Part shown: positions 1 to 8,099 of the stretch, piece by piece
Position numbering within the stretch: position 1 is the first letter of the stretch
Layout of the letters: every line of letters starts with the position of its first letter
Assembly: GCA_964418605.1 (NCBI GenBank)
Contig: CAYQLY010000003.1
Coordinates: 62,001-126,000 of the forward strand
Source: CAYQLY01 sp964418605
GTDB lineage: Bacteria; Bacteroidota; Bacteroidia; Cytophagales; Cyclobacteriaceae
DNA: 64,000 nt
Reading direction: 5' to 3'
The notes under the pieces: generated by a model
Told to the model about the DNA's origin: nothing
Databases searched by the model: none
Seen by the model: only the letters and a program-made list of their open reading frames with translations
Made by a program: the position numbers and the translations under genes

Positions 1-544
1 AAAATGGCAGATTTTGTTCTCCTATTTTCAACAACGCTAAATCCGTAGTAGGATCTGTGCCAACGACTTTCGCAAAATACCTACGCTTGTCATCTAATAC
101 TACCTCTATTGTTGCTCCTTTTTCTACCACATGGTTATTTGTTACAATATACCCATCTGAAGATAAAATCACACCAGACCCTGAAGCCATAGGATGAGAA
201 GGTAGCTCAGTAGGAGGCGGACCATTTTTTCCATCATTAAAAAAATGAAAAAAATCTTCCAAAGGATCCATGCCCCTATCATGAGTTTCTCTGGAATAAT
301 CTAATAATGTCACCCGAATATGGACAACCGCAGGCCTAGCTATCTCTGAAGCATAGATAAAGTTAAGACCTTCCGGAACAACCGCGGATGAGTCTGCCAA
401 ATAGTTCACAAAATGAGCTTGTTGCTTTTGATCGAACGATGGCATAGCAGCATGCGGTTTAGTTGAATACAGCATCACCACTGTAAATACACAACTGAGG
501 CCCGTAGCCAAACTAATCGTTAGAAAAAACTGTTTTTTAGTCAT
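1..544 (-). CDS. htrA: HtrA/DegP-family periplasmic serine protease, C-terminus cut by window edge
   Basis: Translated from the ATG at 544, this gives 181 codons before the window ends. A hydrophobic N-terminal segment (about residues 5-26) serves as signal peptide or anchor. The trypsin-like domain follows: the SGSGVILSSDGYIVTNNHVV block carries the catalytic His138, and TTDLALLKI carries Asp167. The catalytic Ser and the PDZ domains would lie outside the window. The family degrades or refolds damaged envelope proteins. The gene is transcribed leftward and shows no obvious partner here. The family call is firm; the symbol is generic, because DegP, DegQ and DegS cannot be told apart from this part. 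Confidence 0.9.
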   Translation of the reverse strand, partial: MTKKQFFLTISLATGLSCVFTVVMLYSTKPHAAMPSFDQKQQAHFVNYLADSSAVVPEGLNFIYASEIARPAVVHIRVTLLDYSRETHDRGMDPLEDFFHFFNDGKNGPPPTELPSHPMASGSGVILSSDGYIVTNNHVVEKGATIEVVLDDKRRYFAKVVGTDPTTDLALLKIGEQNLPF

Positions 545-610
545 ATGCTTTAATAAATGGTTTATTCAAGTTTTATAACGAAGAATAATATAATTGTATT
601 TTATAAAAAA

Positions 611-1483
611 TTAAAAAAAATACATCGTAAAATGGGCTAAAAAATCATTTCCAGGATCAAGACTACATACCCCTTCTTTTTGGTTAAACTCGCCTTCAAA
701 TCCAATAGCATCAGCTAAACCATACCAAGGCTCTATACAGATAAAGGATGCCTGGCTTTTTTTCCAAATACCTAAATACGGAAAGCCGGCAAAATCAACA
801 GCCACACCATGGGCATGTTTATCTGATTTAAGATAAACTTTTTGAGAAGCTAAATTTTTAAAAACCAATGCATCCTTTTCAAAAAGCAAATCATTTAGTC
901 TCAGTTGATTTTGATGAAGAGAAACAGGTTCTGTTTTTCCTGTAAACAACCCATCTTTGAGTAAATACCGCTCCAATAATTCGGAAGACTCAAATTGAAT
1001 ATAATAGTCAGAAAATAAATTCTTATTTATTAATGGACAATTAAATCCCGGATGTGCGCCTAAACTAAAATACATTTTATCCTCTCCTCTATTCACCACA
1101 CGGTATTCCACACAAATAGCCGACTGATTAAGTGTGTAGGTAATTTCTAATTCGAAATAAAATGGGAAAACAGCTCCTGTTTTTTCATCATCACGTAACT
1201 GGTAAGAAGCACTCGACGACGTGGACTTTATGCACGTAAACTCTCTATCACGCGCAAAGCCATGCTGAGAAAGATGATATACGTGTCCTTTCCAATGATA
1301 GCTATCATTTTTTAACTTTCCTACAATCGGAAATAGAATAGGCGCATGACGAGACCAAAATTGAGGATCCGCATTCCATAAATAGTTTAATTTGGTTTGC
1401 TTAGAATACACTGAAACCAACTCCGCACCTTTGGCTTCGACCTCTACAATTAAATCTTCATTTTCTAAACGTAACATGCCCAT
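611..1483 (-). CDS. Aldose 1-epimerase family protein (LacX/YeaD-like mutarotase)
   Basis: A 290-residue protein of the galactose mutarotase fold. It has the QHGFARDR motif (His74), the GAHPGFNCPL motif (His144) and a late IEPWYGLAD motif whose Glu (near residue 250) is the expected general base. The family interconverts alpha and beta anomers of free or phosphorylated sugars in the cytoplasm; no signal peptide is seen. The short form resembles LacX-type proteins rather than secreted GalM. A second possible start is Met3. A strong terminator separates it from the upstream gene on the same strand, so it probably has its own promoter. The exact sugar is unknown. Confidence 0.85.
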   Translation of the reverse strand: MGMLRLENEDLIVEVEAKGAELVSVYSKQTKLNYLWNADPQFWSRHAPILFPIVGKLKNDSYHWKGHVYHLSQHGFARDREFTCIKSTSSSASYQLRDDEKTGAVFPFYFELEITYTLNQSAICVEYRVVNRGEDKMYFSLGAHPGFNCPLINKNLFSDYYIQFESSELLERYLLKDGLFTGKTEPVSLHQNQLRLNDLLFEKDALVFKNLASQKVYLKSDKHAHGVAVDFAGFPYLGIWKKSQASFICIEPWYGLADAIGFEGEFNQKEGVCSLDPGNDFLAHFTMYFF

Positions 1484-1488
1484 CCATA

Positions 1489-1530
1489 AAAAAGAGTAAG
1501 CAAACTTAACCGATTTGACTTACTCTTTTT
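1489..1530 (-). terminator. Rho-independent terminator after the type IX cargo gene
   Basis: Inverted arms AAAAAGAGTAAG (1489-1500) and CTTACTCTTTTT (1519-1530) form a 12-bp stem, with a possible inner CAAA/TTTG pairing. Read on the minus strand, the stem ends in a T-run. It lies just downstream of the stop at 1552 and upstream of the mutarotase start. Confidence 0.8.
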
Positions 1531-1551
1531 AAAAAAAACAATGACACTTTT

Positions 1552-3294
1552 TTATTCTACAACCAACCGATCTACTCTCCAAAATTGACCATCAAATACT
1601 TTAACAATATATAATCCTGGTGAAAGATCGGAAATATCTATTGACTGCATAGTTTCATTTTTGTCAAATACTAGCTCTTTTTTTAATATACCAAAACCAT
1701 TCATTATTTCAACCCCTTTAATAAAAAATAAATTATCACTATTTTCTTTATTAAAAGATAATTTTACTTCTTTATTCGCAGGATTAGGAGAAAGAAGTAA
1801 GGTCAATGGCCCATTATTTAAAATAGGATCAACTGGAATAGATGTACAATTTTTAACGTATAAATAAAGAAATTGATTATTACTCCAACCACATTTATTT
1901 TTCGCTTTGACCTGCAAAATATCAGCTACATATTTTACATTGGGACGGAAAGAAATTGAGCTACGAGTATCATCTCCATAAATAGTCCAGTAACCTCTTT
2001 CAAATGACCATTTATATTCCACAGAACCACTATTAAATGGCTGGTTTATAAAAACCATTGTAACATATCGCATCGGACAAAGAGGCAAAGTCATCCAAAA
2101 ATTAATAAACAAACTATCCTTATTAATAACACCCAATGTGATATCTTTAGATAAAGATATATTTTTTCCACAACTTGTAAACATTGCTTTTAATTTAGCT
2201 ACCTTGCCTGATGTAAGAGGATTATTTAATGTGACTATATTATCAACAGTTGAAATAGATACTAACCCACTAACCTCACTCCACTTTACCGAAGCATCAC
2301 AAGGCAAGTTAGGAATTGTATATGTGGCTGAAGAACCAGGGCATATCTCATCATCACCTACAATAGACAAACTAGGCCAAGAGGTTAAATTTACAACAGA
2401 TGAATACGTATTATAAACTGAACCTCCTACATACACCGTCACAGAAATATTTTTAGGAGCAACACCACAAACTGACTTGAGCGATAATGAATTAGTTGCT
2501 GTTGTTATTGTAGCTGGCGCTACTGCACCCCCATATATCCATCCATTCGGCGTAGCACCTACATTCCATACATAAGAAGTAACTCCTGATATACCACTTG
2601 GATTATTAACTGTAAATGTATAATTAGGCTGAGCTCCACACATTACATCTACACTTGATGGTGTAAGCTGAAATTCAGCTCTAGAAATAACCTTAATCGT
2701 CACCTTGCGAATAAAAATAGTTCCGGTATGAGTTGCTGCTGTATTAGGAAGTGCTGCTAAAAGTAAATAGTTGAAATCAGATGTAGAATTAAATGAAGAG
2801 AAGATATGATCGTTAAAAAAGAGGTCATTAACTCCCATTTGTGACTGATGAACATCTGCCGTTGGCCCTACAAATGTTGGTCCTGTACAAAATGGACTTG
2901 AGGGACTACCATTCGAAATTCTACACCTCAATGTTGGAGGTGCCCCAACACGTGAAGGGCTTTGAACCGACCATGCGTTGACAATAATTTGATAAGAATA
3001 TCCCTTTTTAAAAGGATATTTAATACCATATTCTGTGCCGGCATAATATATGTAATCTAAATCGATAGATTGATTAGCAGCATCATACCGTGGCTGACCT
3101 GCTGTAGTAACATGCTCTACTCCACCAACTGAAACAGGGGAAGCAAAGACGTTACATGCTGCTGAACTAAATGTACTATAGTCTATAATTGTTTGACCAT
3201 AACTATTATAAGAAGAAGTTAATGCTAGAGCTGCTCCGAGCAACACACCTAGCTTAGGTTTAAATGTAAACATACGTTGCATTATTATATACAA
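1552..3294 (-). CDS. Secreted protein with PKD/Ig-like repeats and type IX secretion C-terminal sorting domain
   Basis: A 580-residue protein starting with a signal peptide that ends around residue 34 (SYNSYGQ). A 150-200-residue N-terminal region of unknown fold follows. Then come about three cysteine-containing PKD/Ig-like modules (roughly 210-300, 310-390 and 395-485), each with the CG/CPGS...Y.W pattern common in Bacteroidota surface proteins. The last 80 residues (LLSPNPANKEVKLSF, then DLSPGLYIVKVFDG) match a type A type IX sorting domain, which is removed as the protein passes the outer membrane. The start may be Met1, Met5 or Met8. The protein is probably surface-bound or released; its ligand is unknown. 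It neighbours another secreted gene (the caspase-like protein). Confidence 0.8.
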   Translation of the reverse strand: MYIIMQRMFTFKPKLGVLLGAALALTSSYNSYGQTIIDYSTFSSAACNVFASPVSVGGVEHVTTAGQPRYDAANQSIDLDYIYYAGTEYGIKYPFKKGYSYQIIVNAWSVQSPSRVGAPPTLRCRISNGSPSSPFCTGPTFVGPTADVHQSQMGVNDLFFNDHIFSSFNSTSDFNYLLLAALPNTAATHTGTIFIRKVTIKVISRAEFQLTPSSVDVMCGAQPNYTFTVNNPSGISGVTSYVWNVGATPNGWIYGGAVAPATITTATNSLSLKSVCGVAPKNISVTVYVGGSVYNTYSSVVNLTSWPSLSIVGDDEICPGSSATYTIPNLPCDASVKWSEVSGLVSISTVDNIVTLNNPLTSGKVAKLKAMFTSCGKNISLSKDITLGVINKDSLFINFWMTLPLCPMRYVTMVFINQPFNSGSVEYKWSFERGYWTIYGDDTRSSISFRPNVKYVADILQVKAKNKCGWSNNQFLYLYVKNCTSIPVDPILNNGPLTLLLSPNPANKEVKLSFNKENSDNLFFIKGVEIMNGFGILKKELVFDKNETMQSIDISDLSPGLYIVKVFDGQFWRVDRLVVE

Positions 3295-3346
3295 ATTTAA
3301 TGTTACTAAATAGTTTTAACTATTCCAAACATTTATTTAATAAAAC

Positions 3347-4639
3347 CTATAAAAGCTTCACATTATGTTCATCCACCCATTCGTCTGAAGAGAAATCATA
3401 CCCATCATAGTGCACAAAATATTTTTTATCCTTGTATTCTAATATTCTAGCCGGATAAAATGTGCCTTCATAATTAACTTCTGCACGCTTCTCTGTTTTA
3501 CTGCGTATTCTGTCATAGAGCACCCATTCATCCCAATAGTTTTCATATCCTGTATAGTGGATATAGTAAAAATCATTATCCGATTTAGTAATCGTGGCTG
3601 GATAGTATTTGCCCTGCCATTCTACTTCAATAGCAGTATCTAAAGGATAATTAATAAAATAATACGATCTCAATTTGTCTTTAGGTAATACTACCTGCTC
3701 TTTATCGCTATAATGGTAAAACTCACAGGTATACTGACCATCAGCTAGAGCAATGATTCGTGCAGGCTCCCATCTGGATTGACTTTTATTCCACGCGGCA
3801 ACATAACTTCCAAGTGCAAATGGACCTACTCCTTTCGTATTTATTTTATCTTGTTTCGGTTGCTTGGAAACAGAGATAACAAGATTGAGATTTCCATTTT
3901 TCATACCAAAACTATTTAATTGTCGCTCGCGGTATTTCATGGCTTGTTTCATCTCTTTAGCGACTTCAGCATACGTAATATTTTTGTTTCCATCATAGTC
4001 TGCCAAAAAGTTTCCCCGTAAACAGTCTAAAAAGGTTTGCGTGAATGTCCAATTACCTGTAGAGATATTGGAAGATGTTGCTGAAGACAACACATATATT
4101 GATTTGCCTGTTTTGCCAATTTTATCACCTTCGCCAAGTAAAGAGCCAGAGTAACAACAATCAGCTAATAAAAAAATATTTTCTCCTTGAAAAAATTTAT
4201 TAATGGTTTCACTCAAAAAGTTCACATCGAATCCAGTTGTCCCATCTTTATAGATATCATAGTTTAAAAAATAAGTCGTTCCATTTTCTAATTTTGTTCC
4301 ATGTCCAGCATAATAGAAGATAAAGTTCCCAGTAGTTCCACATTTTTTAACTTGTTGTAGAACCGCATTCCTCATTGCTTCCAAAGTGGCTTGAGAATCA
4401 AGAAGCAAAGTAATATTGCTTTTTTTTACACCCATGGCAATAAGTTGATCGTAGAGCTCTTTGTCTTTCCGGTTTTTATCGCTGAATGAAGAAAGCGATT
4501 TACTTTCCCATTGCAAAACACCTGCAATAACCACATACGTATTTTTAAAATCCAGCTGAAGCTGGCTATGCGCGAATGATGTTGTCCATACAAGAAAGCA
4601 ACCTATACTAATTTTTTTCATATTCTTTTTTTTAATCAA
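3347..4639 (-). CDS. Secreted caspase-like (C14) protease with EF-hand loop and three Tudor/chromo-knot-like repeats
   Basis: A 430-residue protein. A signal peptide runs to about residue 26 (start at Met1 or Met7). Residues 33-205 form a caspase/metacaspase p20-like domain with the catalytic His in YYAGHG (His113) and Cys in LLADCCYSGS (Cys162 by comparison with metacaspase DSCHSG). Residues 213-224 fit a 12-residue EF-hand loop (D-x-D-G-N-x-x-I-T-x-x-E), suggesting calcium binding. Residues 276-430 hold three related 45-50-residue modules: the first is divergent, and the last two carry W/Y-x-G-x-(F/Y)YPA and HY-x-GY-x(4)-DEWV, as in Tudor-knot/chromo-barrel folds. No sorting tail is seen, so a periplasmic location or release is likely. 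The substrate is unknown. Confidence 0.8.
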   Translation of the reverse strand: MIKKKNMKKISIGCFLVWTTSFAHSQLQLDFKNTYVVIAGVLQWESKSLSSFSDKNRKDKELYDQLIAMGVKKSNITLLLDSQATLEAMRNAVLQQVKKCGTTGNFIFYYAGHGTKLENGTTYFLNYDIYKDGTTGFDVNFLSETINKFFQGENIFLLADCCYSGSLLGEGDKIGKTGKSIYVLSSATSSNISTGNWTFTQTFLDCLRGNFLADYDGNKNITYAEVAKEMKQAMKYRERQLNSFGMKNGNLNLVISVSKQPKQDKINTKGVGPFALGSYVAAWNKSQSRWEPARIIALADGQYTCEFYHYSDKEQVVLPKDKLRSYYFINYPLDTAIEVEWQGKYYPATITKSDNDFYYIHYTGYENYWDEWVLYDRIRSKTEKRAEVNYEGTFYPARILEYKDKKYFVHYDGYDFSSDEWVDEHNVKLL

Positions 4640-4757
4640 AACTAATTTAGTAAAAATCCATTACAAGCCTACATAAATAATCTGTATCCGCCTGCTATTC
4701 ATTTATGTTTTATTGTTTTGTATTTAAATTTAATCCTTATTTTTACAGATAACCACT

Positions 4758-5801
4758 ATGGAAAATATCTTATCAAAATATATATACCAAAACACAATCG
4801 AGGACTGGTTCATATCGATAGCCATCATTCTTGGTGCTCTTTTACTAAACAAAGTCATTCGTTGGATATTCATCAACATTATCAAAAAGATAACAAACCG
4901 GACTAAATCCACTATTGATGACACATTAGTTAATACAGGAGAAAAACCTATTTTATTACTTATCACTGTATTTATTATACGAGGCAGCCTTGCACGACTC
5001 AGCTTTTCTCCAGAAGCAGAGCTATGGATTAACAGAATCTATCATATTCTTATAACGATGAATATCACCTGGTTAATTGTTAATCTGGTTGATGGCTTAT
5101 TTAAAGAATATATTATTGCATCAACAAAAGAAGAAGGCTACTTATCAAAACATTTACTCCCTCTTCTCAACAAAGGAATTAGAATAGGGATTTGGACACC
5201 GGGTATTATCCTTGCATTAAATAACGCAGGATATAACGTAGGCACTCTAATTGCTGGTTTAGGAATTGGAGGTCTAGCCATGGCTATGGCCGCGAAAGAT
5301 TCCTTGTCTAATATTTTTGGTGGAATCACCATCTTAACAGACAGGCCATTTAAATTAAATGATCGAATTAAAATCAGTGGTCACGATGGCCACGTGATTG
5401 ATATTGGAGTCCGAAGTACACGATTACGCACACCGGAAGGAAGGATTGTTATTATTCCAAACGCAAAGTTCACAGAAATGATCGTAGAAAATGTAAGTCT
5501 TGAACCCTCTCGTAAAATCACACACTCTATTTTCTTATCCATACATACTTCCTCTGATCAACTTCAGCAAGCTATTGGCTTATCAAAAACAGTTTTAAAT
5601 CAATGCTCAGAATTAGAAAATGAACACGAAGTTGGAATAACAGATATATATCAAGGCGCATTTATACTAACCGTCGTTTACTACATTAAAAAAAGCTATC
5701 CGATAGCGGACACGCAATCAATGGTAATTTTAAAACTAACGGAACAGTTACAAAAAAACCATATCCCACTAAACTATTCACCTTATATCTTAAAAAGCTA
5801 A
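4758..5801 (+). CDS. MscS-family mechanosensitive ion channel
   Basis: A 347-residue inner-membrane protein. It has hydrophobic segments at about 20-40, 65-85 and 95-115, then the glycine/alanine-rich pore helix of MscS (GTLIAGLGIGGLAMAMAAKD, about 155-175). The beta domain follows (DRPFKLNDRIKISGHDG...IGVRSTRLRTPEGRIVIIPN), with a soluble C-terminal part. The family opens under membrane tension to release solutes during osmotic downshock. Length fits the small MscS class. It is followed after 20 bases by the FtsB-like gene on the same strand, so co-transcription is possible. Symbol left empty because many MscS paralogues exist. Confidence 0.92.
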   Translation: MENILSKYIYQNTIEDWFISIAIILGALLLNKVIRWIFINIIKKITNRTKSTIDDTLVNTGEKPILLLITVFIIRGSLARLSFSPEAELWINRIYHILITMNITWLIVNLVDGLFKEYIIASTKEEGYLSKHLLPLLNKGIRIGIWTPGIILALNNAGYNVGTLIAGLGIGGLAMAMAAKDSLSNIFGGITILTDRPFKLNDRIKISGHDGHVIDIGVRSTRLRTPEGRIVIIPNAKFTEMIVENVSLEPSRKITHSIFLSIHTSSDQLQQAIGLSKTVLNQCSELENEHEVGITDIYQGAFILTVVYYIKKSYPIADTQSMVILKLTEQLQKNHIPLNYSPYILKS

Positions 5802-5821
5802 TTTATATATAAATTTGCATT

Positions 5822-6124
5822 ATGAAAATACGCTTTCCTCGATCACTTCGTTTATTGAAAAATTTTTATGTACTCGTTGGCTTATGTTTTTTAGGATGGA
5901 TTATTTTTTTTGACACTAATGATTTAATCTCTCAATTCAGCTTACGCCGGCAACAAAAAGAGTTAATCAATGAAAAAGAATTTTATCTAGAAAAAATGAA
6001 TGAAGTTAAAGAAGAGCGCAAAGCATTACTCAATAACTCTGACCTATTAGAAAAATTTGCCAGAGAAAAGTACCTCATGAAAAAACCATCGGAAGACATT
6101 TATGTCATCACAAAGGATAATTAG
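5822..6124 (+). CDS. FtsB/DivIC-like septum formation initiator protein
   Basis: A 100-residue bitopic protein: a basic N-terminus, one transmembrane helix (about 14-32) and a charged coiled coil (about 38-75). It ends with the LEKFAREKYLMKKPSEDIYVI pattern typical of FtsB/DivIC. The family acts with FtsL and FtsQ to activate septal peptidoglycan synthesis. An FtsL-like protein and FtsI are encoded far away in this window (50296-52763), so the division genes are dispersed. A TAAATTTG box ends only four bases before the ATG, which would leave almost no leader if it is the promoter. The family call is firm; FtsB and DivIC cannot be separated by sight. Confidence 0.85.
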   Translation: MKIRFPRSLRLLKNFYVLVGLCFLGWIIFFDTNDLISQFSLRRQQKELINEKEFYLEKMNEVKEERKALLNNSDLLEKFAREKYLMKKPSEDIYVITKDN

Positions 6125-6193
6125 AACGGTTTGATAATTCAATTTTTTACTTGTATATTCACCCGGATTTCTAAATAACCCTAGAAAATACAT

Positions 6194-7192
6194 ATGAAAA
6201 TAGTTAAACGAATTTTGGTAGGATTACTGGTAGTAATCGTGCTATTAATTATCATTTCTTTCTTTTTACCATCCAAGATGCATGTAGAAAGATCAAAAGT
6301 AATGAAAGCTAGCCTAGAAACAGTTTTTACGCAAGTTAACGTACTCAAAAATTGGGAAAAATGGTCCCCTTGGCATCGCATAGATCCTAAAATGGAACTC
6401 ACTTACGAAGGCCCTCAAGAAGGAACAGGCGCTAAATACAGCTGGAAAAGCACCCATAAACATGTGGGCAATGGAAGCTTGAGTATTACTGAATCTAAAC
6501 CTAATGAACTAATTACTGCTTCTATGGATTTTATGGAAAATGGAACAGGAATAAGCTGGTATAAATTTGAAACAACGCCAGAAGGAACAAAAGTTACGTG
6601 GACTATGGAAAGTGAGTTAGGTATGAACCCTATTAAGCGCTATTTTGGGTTAATGATGGACGGAATGATTGGTGGCGATTTTGAAAAAGGACTTAACAGC
6701 TTAGATTCTGTTTCACAATTAATGCCTGTACTAAAAATTGAAACCAAAACAGTACCTAATCAATTTGCATTCACGGTGAAAGCCACTTGTAAAACAAATG
6801 AGGAAATTGGAAAAACTATGGGAACAATGTACAAAGAAATCATGGACTATATGCAAGCTAATAAAATAGAAATGGCAGGTCCTCCTTTATGCATTTACCA
6901 CAAATATGAGCCCGGCAAAGAAATAGTGATGGAAGCCGGAATTCCAGTAGCTAAAAAAATGGCTTCATCCGGAAAAATAAAATGTGTTGAATTAAAAGGT
7001 GGCAATGTTGTGATGGTATCTCATTATGGACCCTATGAAAAAATAGGTGTTGCTCATACGGCTATTGATAAATGGATAAAAGAAAATAATAAAACAGTCA
7101 TTGGGGCACCATGGGAAGTATATGTGAATGATCCAACCACTGTTAAAGATCCTTCAGAAATTCATACAGATATTTACTATCCTATTCAATAA
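6194..7192 (+). CDS. SRPBCC (polyketide cyclase-like) plus GyrI-like ligand-binding domain protein
   Basis: A 332-residue protein with an N-terminal transmembrane or signal segment (about 6-26). A START/SRPBCC domain (about 30-165) begins with the usual HVERSKVMKASLETVFTQVNVLKNWEKWSPW. The C-terminal half (about 175-330) resembles the GyrI/AraC effector-binding fold (VSHYGPYEKIGVAHTAIDKWIKEN, then PWEVYVNDPTTVKDPSEIHTDIYYPI). Such fusions are common in Bacteroidota and are thought to bind small hydrophobic ligands; none has a settled role that I can name. It is a single-gene unit closed by a strong bidirectional terminator. Confidence 0.8.
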   Translation: MKIVKRILVGLLVVIVLLIIISFFLPSKMHVERSKVMKASLETVFTQVNVLKNWEKWSPWHRIDPKMELTYEGPQEGTGAKYSWKSTHKHVGNGSLSITESKPNELITASMDFMENGTGISWYKFETTPEGTKVTWTMESELGMNPIKRYFGLMMDGMIGGDFEKGLNSLDSVSQLMPVLKIETKTVPNQFAFTVKATCKTNEEIGKTMGTMYKEIMDYMQANKIEMAGPPLCIYHKYEPGKEIVMEAGIPVAKKMASSGKIKCVELKGGNVVMVSHYGPYEKIGVAHTAIDKWIKENNKTVIGAPWEVYVNDPTTVKDPSEIHTDIYYPIQ

Positions 7193-7215
7193 AAAATTAC
7201 TTTAACTTACGCATT

Positions 7216-7243
7216 AAAAAACCCAGTGGTTACTGGGTTTTTT
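7216..7243. terminator. Bidirectional rho-independent terminator
   Basis: AAAAAACCCAGT, a GGTT loop and ACTGGGTTTTTT form a 12-bp symmetric hairpin with A- and T-runs on both sides. It sits between the convergent SRPBCC-GyrI gene and the methyltransferase gene and can serve both. Confidence 0.9.
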
Positions 7244-7265
7244 ATTTATCAAATCATTCTTTTTT

Positions 7266-8045
7266 TTATTTTCTTACTACAAAAAGTTGATACAAGGGGG
7301 CTTTCCATTCATCAAGCCACTCTATGCTATATTTCTTTGCAACACTGTCAGTAATACCTTTCAATAATTCATTAGAATACATTAATGAGACTTCTTCTAC
7401 TGATGTAAAACCTACACGTTTAAAAATGTCATTCAATGTGGCAGCTGTCCAACAATAATCTGTAAACTCAACATGGTTATCATCGGATAGGAGTAATTTA
7501 TTAGCAAAAGCAACACCATCGCTATAAACATCTCCATTAAGAAATTTATGTTTATAAAACAAAAATGAATGTTCTTTCTTTAAACTAGCAGGATGAAGTC
7601 CTAAAACAACCAAACAACCACCCGGTTTTAATGCTTTAAAAATTTTCTTATATGTAAACTCTAATACATCATAGCTTGAAATAGTAGGATGAACAAAAGA
7701 CATATAAGCTAAATCAAATGTAAAAGATGAGGGTATGAATTGGTCTGGTAAAACATGTACAAATTGCAAGTTCTTGTAGTTTGCAAACAAACGAGAGGCT
7801 TCTTTAATATTTATCTCAACAAAATCAACTCCTACCACCTGAGCAGCTTGATGTTGTAAGATACGAACAGAGCTATTACCTCGAAAACATCCATAATCCA
7901 ATACAACCTGGCCTTTAGGGTTAACTACCTCATACATCATTTGGTAAACAGGAATATCGCTTGGTATCGTAACGGCAAACTCGGAATAATTTTCTGCTTC
8001 TTTATTTTCCCAAAAAGGAATAGTGGATTCGTTTTTTAATTTCAT
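7266..8045 (-). CDS. Class I SAM-dependent methyltransferase
   Basis: A 259-residue cytoplasmic protein with a Rossmann methyltransferase core. Motif I is VVLDYGCFRGNSSVRIL (about 49-65), with the acidic end of beta2 at VVGVDFVE. A DLAYMSFVHP motif IV region and ALKPGGCLVVLGLHP (post-motif I/motif V region) follow. The family transfers methyl from S-adenosylmethionine. The substrate is not evident; the general layout is that of small-molecule methyltransferases. It lies head-to-tail after leuS (54 bases apart), so it may be read from the leuS promoter. Confidence 0.8.
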   Translation of the reverse strand: MKLKNESTIPFWENKEAENYSEFAVTIPSDIPVYQMMYEVVNPKGQVVLDYGCFRGNSSVRILQHQAAQVVGVDFVEINIKEASRLFANYKNLQFVHVLPDQFIPSSFTFDLAYMSFVHPTISSYDVLEFTYKKIFKALKPGGCLVVLGLHPASLKKEHSFLFYKHKFLNGDVYSDGVAFANKLLLSDDNHVEFTDYCWTAATLNDIFKRVGFTSVEEVSLMYSNELLKGITDSVAKKYSIEWLDEWKAPLYQLFVVRK

Positions 8046-8099
8046 GTGCCTAGTTTTTTATAATATAAATGTAGTAAAAAAACAATGCCTTTAAACATA

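Noticed and set aside
4730..4966. Minus-strand frame over the start of the MscS gene
   Set aside because: It overlaps the N-terminal code of a clear MscS protein and has no independent support.
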